Part shown: in pieces, positions 32,205-40,356 of the stretch
Numbering within the stretch: the stretch's first letter is position 1
Layout: each line of letters begins with the position of its first letter
NCBI RefSeq assembly: GCF_000514815.1
Contig: NZ_AZWQ01000032.1
Location: 1 to 54,476, forward strand
Length of the DNA stretch: 54,476 nt
Origin: Salinispora fenicalii
GTDB lineage: Bacteria; Actinomycetota; Actinomycetes; Mycobacteriales; Micromonosporaceae
Reading direction: 5' to 3'
Program-made: the position numbers and the translations under genes
The notes under the pieces: generated by a model
The model's database searches: none
Seen by the model: only the letters and a program-made list of their open reading frames with translations
What the model was told of the DNA's origin: nothing

Positions 32205-33841
32205 TGACGGTCACCGACGACCGACCGGCGCCGCCGGCCGAGACCCCCCGGCGCCGCCCCAACCCGGTACTGGCGTTGTTGCGCAACTCGTGGCGGCAGC
32301 TCACCAGCATGCGTACGGCGCTGGTGCTGCTCTTCCTGCTGGCGATCGCCGCGATTCCCGGGTCGGTTCTGCCGCAGCGTGGCGTCAACCCCGAGGATGT
32401 CCGGGACTACTTCGTCGCGTACCCGGATCTGGCGCCGGTGCTGGACCGGCTCGGCGCCTTCGACGCGTTCGGCTCGGTCTGGTTCTCCGCCATCTACCTG
32501 CTGCTCTTCACCTCGCTGGTCGGTTGCATCACGCCCCGGCTGCGTGAGCACATCCGCGCCCTGCGGTCCAAGCCCCCGGTGGCGCCGAAACGGCTGGACC
32601 GGTTGCCGCAGCACACCGTGTTCGCGGCCCCGGCCGGTGGTGTGACCGCGATTGCCGCCACGCTGCGTCGGCAGCGGTGGCGGGTGGAGGTACGCGGCGA
32701 CGAGGTGTCCGCCGAGAAGGGCTACCTGAAGGAGACCGGCAACCTGCTCTTCCACGCCTCGTTGGTGGTGGTGCTCATCGGCGTCGCCCTCGGCTCCTGG
32801 TACGGCTGGAGCGGCAACCGCATCCTGGTCGCCGGCGCGGACAACGCCTTCTGCAACACGCAGCAGCAGTACGCCGAGACGTCGTTCGGCCCCCAGGTGG
32901 CCAGCGCCGATCTGCCCCGGTTCTGCCTGCAGTTGGACGATTTCGAGGCGAGGTTCCTGGAGTCCAACGGCCAGCCGGAGTTCTTCAACGCGAAGGTGAC
33001 GGTGGACGAGAACGGCGGCACCCCCCGCCCGGCGGAGTTTTCGGTGAACTCGCCGCTGCGGCTGGATGGGGCGAACGTCTACCTGCTCGGTCACGGTTAC
33101 GCCCCGGTGGTCCGCTACACCGACCGCTTCGGGCGGAGTCAGACCAGCCCGAACCCCTTCCTGACCACCGGGGACATCGGCTTGACCGGGGAAGGGCTGG
33201 CGGCCTTTCCGGACGCGAACGTGGACCCGGCTACCGGTGAGCGGGACCCGGAGCTCCAGATGGCCTTCAGCGGTCTGTACCTGCCGACCGCCCCACAGCA
33301 GGCTCCGTTCGTCCGGTCTGAGTTCCCGACCGAGCGCAACCCACTGCTCAATCTCGCCGCGTACCGGGGGAATCTGGGCTTGGACGCCGGTATCCCCGGC
33401 TCGGTGTACGAGCTGGACCAGCGGCAGGTCGACGCCGGCCGGGTCAAGGAGGTCGGCACCAAGCTCCTCCAGGTTGGTGAGGTCTGGACCCTGGACGACG
33501 GCACCACGCTGGAGTTCCTGGGCACCGAGCCGTACATCGTCCTGTCGGTGCGGCACGACCCCGGCTCGACCCTGCTGCTGGTCAGCTCCGGCACGCTGCT
33601 GCTGGGCCTGATGGGCTCGCTCTTTGGCCGCCGGCGGCGGGTCTTCTTCCGGGTGCGCCCGGCTGACCCCGCGGGTGAATCTTCGACGCTCGGTAGTAGT
33701 TTGGTCGAGGCCGGTGGTCTGCCACGCGCTGACCATCCCGGTTTCGCCGACGAGTTCACGCGGCTCGTGGCCGCGGTCAGCGGAGACGGGCGGCAGGTCG
33801 ACCCTGACGGCCCGGCCGGAGCGCGAGTAGGAGCCGAGTGA
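32204..33841 (+). CDS. resB: ResB-like cytochrome c biogenesis protein
   Basis: 545 residues. Three N-terminal transmembrane helices (MRTALVLLFLLAIAAIPGSV; FSAIYLLLFTSLVGCITP; LLFHASLVVVLIGVALGSWY), a large extracytoplasmic domain and a final helix (LLLVSSGTLLLGLMGSLFG). IPGSVLPQRGVNPE is a ResB family marker. With CcsB it forms the system II synthase that exports heme and attaches it to apocytochrome c. The ATG at 32204 overlaps the ccdA stop by one base; the frame is open far upstream only because of GC bias. Confidence 0.94.
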   Translation: MTVTDDRPAPPAETPRRRPNPVLALLRNSWRQLTSMRTALVLLFLLAIAAIPGSVLPQRGVNPEDVRDYFVAYPDLAPVLDRLGAFDAFGSVWFSAIYLLLFTSLVGCITPRLREHIRALRSKPPVAPKRLDRLPQHTVFAAPAGGVTAIAATLRRQRWRVEVRGDEVSAEKGYLKETGNLLFHASLVVVLIGVALGSWYGWSGNRILVAGADNAFCNTQQQYAETSFGPQVASADLPRFCLQLDDFEARFLESNGQPEFFNAKVTVDENGGTPRPAEFSVNSPLRLDGANVYLLGHGYAPVVRYTDRFGRSQTSPNPFLTTGDIGLTGEGLAAFPDANVDPATGERDPELQMAFSGLYLPTAPQQAPFVRSEFPTERNPLLNLAAYRGNLGLDAGIPGSVYELDQRQVDAGRVKEVGTKLLQVGEVWTLDDGTTLEFLGTEPYIVLSVRHDPGSTLLLVSSGTLLLGLMGSLFGRRRRVFFRVRPADPAGESSTLGSSLVEAGGLPRADHPGFADEFTRLVAAVSGDGRQVDPDGPAGARVGAE

Positions 33842-34833
33842 TGTCCGCACTCTCCGACCAGCTGGTGACCTTCTCGATCCTGGCGTACCTGGTCGCGATG
33901 GTCGTGCACGCCGTCGAGTACGCGCTGGGCAACGCCCGCGTGCGCATCGCCCCGCCCGCCCGCGAACTGGTCGGCGCCGGCGTCGGGGCGGCCAACGGTG
34001 CGGGTTCTAGGCCGGAGCCGACCGTCCGTGCTGCCACCGCCGCCCAGCGGACTGCCGCTCAGCGGACCGCCGCCCGGGCCCGCGCGGCTGGTCTGGGCGC
34101 CGTCGCCGTGACCGTGGTTGCCGCTCTGCTGCACCTCGGTGCGCTGATCGCCCGCGGGGTCGCCGCCGATCGGATGCCCTGGGGCAACATGTACGAGTTC
34201 GTCCTGACGGTCTCCTTCATCGGGGTCGCCAGTTGGTTCGTCGTGCTTTGGAAGCGTCCCACGCTGCGCCGGCTCGGGCTGTTCCTGACGCTGGTGATGG
34301 TGCTGCTGGTGGCCACCGCCGAGCTGCTGCTCTACACCCCGATCGTGCCGTTGGTGCCGGCGCTCAACTCGTACTGGTTCATCATCCACGTCGCCACGAT
34401 CGTCTTCAGCTCCGGCATCTTCCTGCTCGGCGTGGTGCCGGCGTGCGCCTACCTGATGCGGGCCGGCTATGAGCAGGGCCGACGCAGCTTCCCCTACCTG
34501 TTGGCGAAGCGGATGCCGGCCGCGGCGGCCCTGGAGCGGCTGACCTTCGTGCTGCACGCCTTCTCGTTTCCGATCTTCACCTTCGCGGTGATCGCCGGCG
34601 CGATCTGGGCCGAGGCGGCGTGGGGGCGGGCGTGGGGCTGGGACCCGAAGGAGACCTGGGCGTTCATCTCCTGGGTGGTGTACGCCGGCTACCTGCACGC
34701 TCGGGCCACCCCGAGCGTCAAACGGAACGTGGCCACCTGGCTCGCGATACTGGGTTTCCTTACCGTGCTGATGAACCTCTTCGGGGTGAACCTCTTCTTC
34801 GAGGGGCTGCACTCCTACGGTGGCCTCGACTGA
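33841..34833 (+). CDS. ccsB: Cytochrome c biogenesis protein CcsB/CcsA
   Basis: 330 residues, about eight transmembrane helices. The heme-handling tryptophan-rich motif is GRAWGWDPKETWAFISWVVY near residue 265. Conserved His residues lie at helix ends (HLGALIARG; HVATIVFSSG; GYLHAR). It partners ResB in system II cytochrome c synthesis. It begins at ATG 33841, overlapping the resB stop by one base. A polar alanine/arginine-rich loop follows helix 1. Confidence 0.94.
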   Translation: MSALSDQLVTFSILAYLVAMVVHAVEYALGNARVRIAPPARELVGAGVGAANGAGSRPEPTVRAATAAQRTAAQRTAARARAAGLGAVAVTVVAALLHLGALIARGVAADRMPWGNMYEFVLTVSFIGVASWFVVLWKRPTLRRLGLFLTLVMVLLVATAELLLYTPIVPLVPALNSYWFIIHVATIVFSSGIFLLGVVPACAYLMRAGYEQGRRSFPYLLAKRMPAAAALERLTFVLHAFSFPIFTFAVIAGAIWAEAAWGRAWGWDPKETWAFISWVVYAGYLHARATPSVKRNVATWLAILGFLTVLMNLFGVNLFFEGLHSYGGLD

Positions 34834-34918
34834 CCCCACACCGCGACACCGTGTTCGAGGCCCCTTTCCCGCACCCCGGCTGGGGTGGTAGGCCGGGCGG
34901 TGGGGGAGACTTGCGGCT

Positions 34919-36379
34919 ATGGCGGCTCGTGGCTTTCCGTACTCCGATCTGAAGGACTTCCTGGCGGCGCTGGAGCGCGCGGGTGAGCTACGGCGGGTGG
35001 ACGTTCCGGTCGATCCGTCGCTGGAGTTGTGCGAGGTCGTCAACCGGACGGTTCGCGCCGGAGGACCGGCGCTGGTTTTCGAACAGCCGACCCGGGGCGA
35101 GATGCCGGTGGCGATCAACCTGTTCGGCACCGAGAAGCGGATGGCGATGGCGCTCGGCGTCGAGTCGCTGGACGAGATCGGGGCGCGGATCGGCGCGCTG
35201 GTGCGGCCGGAGCTGCCGGTCGGCTGGACCGGTATCCGGGAGGGCCTCGGCAAGGTCATGCAGCTCAAGTCGGTGCCGCCGCGCAAGGTGAAGACGGCCC
35301 CCTGCCAGCAGGTGGTGTACCGGGGCGACGACGTTGACCTGAACCGGCTGCCTGGCCTGCAGATGTGGCCCGGCGACGGCGGTGTCTTCCACAACTTCGG
35401 GTTGACCCACACCAAGCACCCGGAGACCGGCGCCCGCAACCTCGGCCTCTACCGGCTGCAGCAACACAGCCGGAACACCTTGGGTATGCACTGGCAGATC
35501 CACAAGGACTCCACCGCCCATCACGCGGTCGCGGAGCGGCTTGGCCAGCGGCTGCCGGTCGCCATCGCCATCGGCTGTGACCCGGTGATCTCGTACGCCG
35601 CGAGCGCCCCACTCCCCGGCGACATCGACGAATATCTGTTCGCGGGCTTCCTGCGGGGGGAGCGGGTCGAGATGGTCGACTGCCTGACCGTCCCACTCCA
35701 GGTGCCGGCGCGCGCCCAGGTGGTGCTCGAGGGCTACCTGGAGCCCGGCGAGCGGCTGCCCGAGGGGCCGTTCGGGGACCACACCGGCTACTACACGCCG
35801 GTCGAGCCGTTTCCGGTCCTGCACGTCGAGACGATGACCATGCAGCGCAACCCGGTCTACCACTCGATTATCACCTCGAAGCCGCCGCAGGAGGACCACG
35901 GCCTGGGCAAGGCCACCGAGCGGATCTTCCAGCCGTTGCTCAAGCTGCTCATCCCGGACATCGTTGACTACGACCTGCCGGCCGCCGGGGTCTTCCACAA
36001 CTGCGCGATCGTGTCGATCCGGAAGCGCTACCCGAAGCACGCGCAGAAGGTGATGAGCGCGATCTGGGGCGCGCACCTGATGTCGATGACCAAGCTGATC
36101 GTGATCGTGGACGAGGACTGCGACGTCCACGACTACAACGAGGTCGCGTTCCGGGCCTTCGGCAACGTGGACTACGCCCGGGACCTGCTGCTCACCGAAG
36201 GCCCGGTGGACCATCTGGACCACGCCTCGTACCAGCAGTTCTGGGGCGGTAAGGCCGGCGTCGACGCCACCCGCAAGCTGCCCAGCGAGGGCTACACCCG
36301 GGGCTGGCCCGAGGAGATGACCATGTCGCCCGAGGTGGTGTCGCTGGTCGACAAGCGCTGGAAGGAGTACGGCATCTGA
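34919..36379 (+). CDS. ubiD: UbiD-family decarboxylase, probable menaquinone step
   Basis: 486 residues, full length. UbiD decarboxylases use prenylated FMN. Conserved blocks include DLKDFLAALERAGELRRV, LTHTKHPETGARNLGLYRLQ, the catalytic EGPFGDHTGYYTPVEPFPV (Glu-Arg-Glu network region) and HNCAIVSIRKRYPKHA. In futalosine organisms this subclass (MqnL) decarboxylates the prenylated 1,4-dihydroxy-6-naphthoate. Next to it are UbiA- and UbiX-type genes, the latter making the cofactor. The ATG at 34919 has GGAG 11-12 bases upstream. Its stop overlaps the UbiA gene. Confidence 0.9.
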   Translation: MAARGFPYSDLKDFLAALERAGELRRVDVPVDPSLELCEVVNRTVRAGGPALVFEQPTRGEMPVAINLFGTEKRMAMALGVESLDEIGARIGALVRPELPVGWTGIREGLGKVMQLKSVPPRKVKTAPCQQVVYRGDDVDLNRLPGLQMWPGDGGVFHNFGLTHTKHPETGARNLGLYRLQQHSRNTLGMHWQIHKDSTAHHAVAERLGQRLPVAIAIGCDPVISYAASAPLPGDIDEYLFAGFLRGERVEMVDCLTVPLQVPARAQVVLEGYLEPGERLPEGPFGDHTGYYTPVEPFPVLHVETMTMQRNPVYHSIITSKPPQEDHGLGKATERIFQPLLKLLIPDIVDYDLPAAGVFHNCAIVSIRKRYPKHAQKVMSAIWGAHLMSMTKLIVIVDEDCDVHDYNEVAFRAFGNVDYARDLLLTEGPVDHLDHASYQQFWGGKAGVDATRKLPSEGYTRGWPEEMTMSPEVVSLVDKRWKEYGI

Positions 36380-37329
36380 TGTCCGGTTCCTCCGATCCGC
36401 GGGACCTCTCCGTCTCGGTCCGTACCGCATCGGCCGGCGCAGACCCGCGCGGGCGGGTTCGGGCGTTCCTCGACCTCGTGGCGATCGAGCACTCCGTCTT
36501 CGCACTGCCCTTCGCCTACCTCTCCGCCTTGACCGCGATGCAGGTCAACGGCGGTCAGGTTCGCTGGCTCGACCTGCTACTGATCACCGTGGCGATGGTC
36601 GGGGCGCGGACGTTCGCGATGGCCGCCAACCGCATCCTGGACCGGCGGATCGACGCGCTGAATCCGCGTACCGCCAACCGGGAATTGGTGACCGGCGCGG
36701 TGAGCCTGCGTACGGCCTGGGCCGGCGCGGGTGTCGCCCTGGCGGTTTTCCTGGTCGCCGCCGCACTGCTCAACCCCCTTTGCCTGGTCCTGGCACCGCT
36801 CGCGGTCGTACCGTTGGTCGGCTACCCGTACGCCAAGCGGTTCACCAACTGGCCGCACGCGGTCCTGGCGGTCGCGCAGGCGGTCGGCCCAGTCGGCGCG
36901 TGGCTGGCGGTGACCGGCACCTTCGCTGGCTCCGCGCCGGCCTGGCTGCTCGGCGTGGCGGTCGGGCTCTGGATCGGTGGGTTCGACCTGATCTACGCCT
37001 GCCAGGACGCCGAGGTGGACCGGGAGATCGGCGTGCACAGCGTTCCGGCCCGGTACGGGCTGCGTTTCGCCCTGCACGCATCCACCGTTGCGCATGTGGT
37101 GACCTTCGTGCTCTTCGTCTGGTTCGGTGCCCTGGTGGGCTTCGGCTGGCTCTGGTGGATCGGGCTGGCGCTTACCGCGGTCGCCTTCGCCTATCAGCAC
37201 GTGGTGGTGAGCCCGACCGACCTGAGCCGGGTCAACCGGGCCTTCTTCACCGCGAACGGCTTCGTCGGGATCGCGCTCTTCGGCTTCGCCCTGCTTGACC
37301 TGGTGGTACGCCTCGGGCTGCGGCCCTGA
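36379..37329 (+). CDS. mqnP: UbiA-family prenyltransferase (MqnP-like)
   Basis: 316 residues, about eight to nine transmembrane helices. Two Asp-rich motifs bind Mg-prenyl diphosphate: ANRILDRRIDALNPRT near residue 78 and DLIYACQDAEVDREIGVHS near 203. It joins a polyprenyl chain to 1,4-dihydroxy-6-naphthoate in the futalosine menaquinone pathway. That substrate is inferred from neighbours (UbiD, UbiX types) and from MqnE at 45 kb; the family also includes 4-hydroxybenzoate enzymes. ATG overlaps the upstream stop by one base. Confidence 0.9.
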   Translation: MSGSSDPRDLSVSVRTASAGADPRGRVRAFLDLVAIEHSVFALPFAYLSALTAMQVNGGQVRWLDLLLITVAMVGARTFAMAANRILDRRIDALNPRTANRELVTGAVSLRTAWAGAGVALAVFLVAAALLNPLCLVLAPLAVVPLVGYPYAKRFTNWPHAVLAVAQAVGPVGAWLAVTGTFAGSAPAWLLGVAVGLWIGGFDLIYACQDAEVDREIGVHSVPARYGLRFALHASTVAHVVTFVLFVWFGALVGFGWLWWIGLALTAVAFAYQHVVVSPTDLSRVNRAFFTANGFVGIALFGFALLDLVVRLGLRP

Positions 37330-37386
37330 TGACCCGGAACCGGGGGCGCCCGTCGGCGGTTGAGGGCGACCAGGCAGGCTGGGACC

Positions 37387-38016
37387 ATGCGTGAACCATG
37401 GGTGGTCGGCGTCTCCGGAGCCTCCGGCACGCCGTACGCGGCTGCTGTCCTGCGGGCCTTGCTCGACGCGGGCGAAGCCGTTGATCTGATCGTGTCCCGG
37501 GCGGCCCGGCTGACCATCCTGGACGAGACCGGGCGGACGTTTCGCGACGGGCACTGGGCGGAGGACCTCGCCGCCTGGCTGGGGCGTGACCTGAGCGGAG
37601 CCGATCTTCGGCACTGGCCGGCCGGTGATCTCGCCGCCGGACCGAGCAGCGGCTCCTACCGGGCGCGTGGGATGGCGGTCGTCCCGGCGAGTACGGCGGC
37701 CTGCGCCGGGATCTCCATCGGGCTCTCCAAGGACCTGTTGCAACGCGCCGCCGAGGTCAACCTCAAGGAGCGCCGCCCGGTGGTCGTTGTGCCCCGCGAG
37801 ACGCCAGTGACCCGCAGTCACCTGGAGCACCTGATCACGTTGCACGATGCCGGCGCGGTGGTGCTTCCCGCCAGCCCCGGTTTCTACGGGGCGGGAGCGG
37901 AGGCCTCCGCCGCCCAGCTGGTCGACTTCGTCGCTGGGAAGGTGCTGGACGCCCTGGGTGTGCCGCACACGCTCTTCCGCCGCTGGGCGGGTGAGTTGGG
38001 AGCGGCGCGCTCCTGA
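37387..38016 (+). CDS. ubiX: UbiX-type flavin prenyltransferase
   Basis: 209 residues. It makes prenylated FMN, the cofactor of UbiD decarboxylases, from FMN and dimethylallyl phosphate. The flavin-binding N-terminus is GVSGASGTPYAAAVLRALLD, the central segment is VVPASTAACAGISIGLSKDL, and VPRETPVTRSHLEHLITLHD and VLPASPGFY mark the active site. It is 57 bp downstream of the UbiA gene and probably in the same operon (MqnM role). The ATG at 37387 is preferred over an in-frame ATG 27 bp earlier because the glycine loop then lies at the usual distance. Confidence 0.92.
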   Translation: MREPWVVGVSGASGTPYAAAVLRALLDAGEAVDLIVSRAARLTILDETGRTFRDGHWAEDLAAWLGRDLSGADLRHWPAGDLAAGPSSGSYRARGMAVVPASTAACAGISIGLSKDLLQRAAEVNLKERRPVVVVPRETPVTRSHLEHLITLHDAGAVVLPASPGFYGAGAEASAAQLVDFVAGKVLDALGVPHTLFRRWAGELGAARS

Positions 38017-38066
38017 GTTGGCCGTTGCGGTGTGAAACGGGCGGCGACTACCCGCCGGCCACCATC

Positions 38067-38333
38067 TCAGTACATTCCGGCGTTGGCCGGGCCCGGGCCG
38101 GTCGGAGCGGCGGGACCGGCGCTGTGTGGCCGCTCTGTCTCCTCCGCCTCGTCCAACATTCCCTCGCCCTCGAGCAGGGCCCGAACTTCGGATTCCCGAA
38201 ATCGGCGATGCCCGCCCGGAGTTCGGATGCTGCCTATCCGGCCAGCCGCCGCCCACCTGGTCACAGTCTTCGGATCAACCCGAAACAGCGCGGCGACCTC
38301 ACCCGGTGTCAGCAGGCGATCTCCAGTGTCCAC
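38067..38333 (-). CDS. bldC: BldC-like MerR-family DNA-binding protein
   Basis: 88 residues. The sequence LLTPGEVAALFRVDPKTVTR followed by RTPGGHRRFRESEVRALLEG is nearly the BldC pattern: a single winged-helix MerR-like domain without effector region. BldC controls development in Streptomyces by cooperative binding to direct repeats. The GTG at 38333 has a strong GAGGAGG about 5 bases upstream; an in-frame ATG 39 bp earlier is less likely. The tail (residues 55-88) is acidic then proline/glycine-rich and probably disordered. Confidence 0.9.
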   Translation of the reverse strand: MDTGDRLLTPGEVAALFRVDPKTVTRWAAAGRIGSIRTPGGHRRFRESEVRALLEGEGMLDEAEETERPHSAGPAAPTGPGPANAGMY

Positions 38334-38487
38334 AGCCCCCTCCTCGCATCGACGAAGCCCCCGGCTGAACACACTGCCCCCGGCGGTGCGAGCCCAGAGC
38401 CGTCATGAGGGACGTATGGCAATTACAGCACCGGCGACCAGTCGTGTCCGCCAAACGCGAGAAAAGCACTGATCAGGAGGTTAGGCA

Positions 38488-38622
38488 ATGGTACCCGCGG
38501 CCGTGCCCTGTTGCGGGTGGTTCGTCAACAATGGCAGTGCTCGGGGTCGACCGTCGGGACCGGACGCTCAAGGGCGGCTCAGTGCTACTAGGGTCTACAG
38601 TCCGTGGACGCGATCGACCTGA
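38488..38622 (+). CDS. Possible leader ORF upstream of the Lrp gene
   Basis: An ATG at 38488 lies 7 bases after a perfect AGGAGG (38475-38480), the best ribosome site in the region. It opens a 44-codon frame (MVPAAVPCCGWFVNNGSARG onward) ending TGA at 38620-38622, 19 bp inside the Lrp coding region, which starts at 38604 with only a weak site. This layout suits translational coupling. The peptide matches no family I know, so coding is only inferred. Confidence 0.4.
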   Translation: MVPAAVPCCGWFVNNGSARGRPSGPDAQGRLSATRVYSPWTRST

Positions 38623-39062
38623 ACCTCATCGAACTGCTGCGTGGCAATGCCCGCCTCTCGTACGCCGAGCTTGCCCGCCAGGTGGGTCTCTCCGCGCCGG
38701 CAGTGCATGAGCGGGTCGGCAAGCTGGAGTCCAGTGGAGTTATCCGCGCCTACCGAGCCGAGATCGAGCCGGAGAGTATCGGGCTAGGCGTGACCGCCCT
38801 TATCGAGATCATTGAGGAGTCCGCCGCGGACACCGACGACGTGCTGGAGTCGTTCCGCGCCATTCCGGAGATTGAGTCCTGTTACTTCATGGCCGGCGTG
38901 GAGTCGTTCCTGCTCAAGGCGAGGGTTGGCACCATCGGGGAGCTGGAGGCGCTGATCGTACGGTTGAACCGTACTCCCGGTGTCGCCTCTACCCGTACCG
39001 GGATCGCCCTGTCGACCAAGTGGGAGAACCGCCCCCAGCCCGTCGGCACGCCGCCGGCCTGA
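38604..39062 (+). CDS. Lrp/AsnC-family transcriptional regulator
   Basis: 152 residues. An N-terminal helix-turn-helix (LLRGNARLSYAELARQVGLS, then VHERVGKLESSGVIRAYRAE) precedes a RAM ligand-binding domain (IESCYFMAGVESFLLKARVG). Lrp-type proteins form octamers and sense amino acids. It lies 162 bp upstream of a cysteine desulfhydrase-like gene on the same strand, and in mycobacteria the related Cds1 is also amino-acid related, so control of that gene is plausible. The start is a GTG with weak ribosome site. Confidence 0.9.
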   Translation: MDAIDLNLIELLRGNARLSYAELARQVGLSAPAVHERVGKLESSGVIRAYRAEIEPESIGLGVTALIEIIEESAADTDDVLESFRAIPEIESCYFMAGVESFLLKARVGTIGELEALIVRLNRTPGVASTRTGIALSTKWENRPQPVGTPPA

Positions 39063-39224
39063 CCCGGTCGGCTCTCCGGCGGCCCGAGTCGCCGCGGTCA
39101 ACCTGCCGCTGGCAAACCCGGGTGTCTCGCCCGTCGGATCCGGTCTCCTGCCACCGCGGAGCTCGGTCCCTGCGCGTGGGGCCAGGATCAGGCCGCGCCA
39201 TCCCGGCTTGCTAGGTTGCTGGGC

Positions 39225-40316
39225 GTGACTCATCTGGATCGGTGTGACGAGGCGATTCGGGGGTGGGTGACCGAGGCGATTGCCGCTGTTGAGGCGGACG
39301 CCAACCGGTCCGCCGACACCCACCTGCTGCCGTTTCCCCTTCCCCGACAGTGGGGAATCGACCTCTACCTCAAGGACGAGTCGGTGCACCCGACCGGTTC
39401 CCTGAAGCACCGGCTGGCCCGTTCCCTGTTCCTCTACGGGCTCTGCAACGGGTGGATTGGCCCGGGCACCACGATCGTGGAGGCTTCCTCGGGATCGACG
39501 GCGGTCTCCGAGGCGTACTTCGCCCGGATGCTGGGGCTGCCGTTTATCGCGGTGATGCCGGCGTCCACCTCGCCGGAGAAGATCGCGAAGATCGAGTTCC
39601 AGGAGGGACGCTGCCACCTGGTGGACGATCCGGCCAAGGTGGTTATCGAAGCACGGTGGTTGGCCGAGGACACGGGCGGCCACTACATGGACCAGTTCAC
39701 CTACGCCGAGCGGGCAACGGACTGGCGGGGCAACAACAACATCGCCGAGTCGATCTTTTCGCAGCTGGCGTTGGAGCGGCACCCGGTGCCGGCGTGGGTC
39801 GTGGTCGGGGCCGGCACCGGCGGCACCAGCGCCACCATCGGCCGGTACACGCGCTTCCGGCGACTGCCCACGAAACTCTGTGTGGTGGACCCGGAGAACT
39901 CGGCGTTCTATCCGGCGTGGCAGGCCTCCGACTGGTCGGTATCCACCGGCCGTGGCTCGCGAATCGAGGGTATCGGGCGGCCGACGGTGGAGGCATCCTT
40001 CCTGCCGTCGGTGGTGGACCGGATGGTGCAGGTGCCCGACGCCGCCTCGCTGGCCGCGATGCGGGCCGGCTCCGCAGTGCTCGGCCGCCAGCTCGGCGGC
40101 TCGACCGGCACCAACCTCTGGGGTGCCTTCGGGCTGATCGCCGGCCTGCTCGCTGAGGGGAAGACCGGCTCGGTGGCCACCCTGATCTGCGACGCCGGGG
40201 ATCGCTACACCGACACCTACTACGCCGACGATTGGGTGGCCGCCCAGGGGCTCGATCTTGCCCCGCATCTGGCGACCATCGAGCGGTTCCTGGCCACCGG
40301 CGCCTGGCCGGCCTGA
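39225..40316 (+). CDS. cds1: Cds1-like L-cysteine desulfhydrase (PLP)
   Basis: About 363 residues, fold type II PLP enzyme. The cofactor Lys is in HPTGSLKHRLARSLFLYG near residue 54, with ASSGSTAVSEAYFARMLGLP and VMPASTSPEKIAKIEFQEG next. QFTYAERATDWRGNNNIAES is a signature shared with M. tuberculosis Rv3684 (Cds1), which breaks cysteine into sulfide, pyruvate and ammonia. The phosphate loop is GAGTGGTSATIGRY. It may start at GTG 39225 or TTG 39216. The Lrp regulator lies just upstream on the same strand. Annotation as cysteine synthase is the main alternative. Confidence 0.85.
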   Translation: MTHLDRCDEAIRGWVTEAIAAVEADANRSADTHLLPFPLPRQWGIDLYLKDESVHPTGSLKHRLARSLFLYGLCNGWIGPGTTIVEASSGSTAVSEAYFARMLGLPFIAVMPASTSPEKIAKIEFQEGRCHLVDDPAKVVIEARWLAEDTGGHYMDQFTYAERATDWRGNNNIAESIFSQLALERHPVPAWVVVGAGTGGTSATIGRYTRFRRLPTKLCVVDPENSAFYPAWQASDWSVSTGRGSRIEGIGRPTVEASFLPSVVDRMVQVPDAASLAAMRAGSAVLGRQLGGSTGTNLWGAFGLIAGLLAEGKTGSVATLICDAGDRYTDTYYADDWVAAQGLDLAPHLATIERFLATGAWPA

Positions 40317-40328
40317 GGAGCGAGCGCC

Positions 40329-40356
40329 CCCGGCCGGCCAGTAGGCGCCGGCCGGG
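40329..40356. terminator. Bidirectional hairpin terminator
   Basis: cccggccggc (40329-40338) and gccggccggg (40347-40356) form a perfect 10-bp stem with an 8-base loop between convergent cds1 and helicase genes; it abuts the helicase stop codon. Confidence 0.8.

Noticed and set aside
31790..35439. Long minus-strand frames (686 and 766 codons) opposite ResB, CcsB and UbiD
   Set aside because: They are antisense to well-supported genes and low in domain content.
39216..40316. O-acetylserine cysteine synthase
   Set aside because: The PLP fold fits, but the QFTYAERATDWRGNNNIAES block is the signature of the Cds1 desulfhydrase group.
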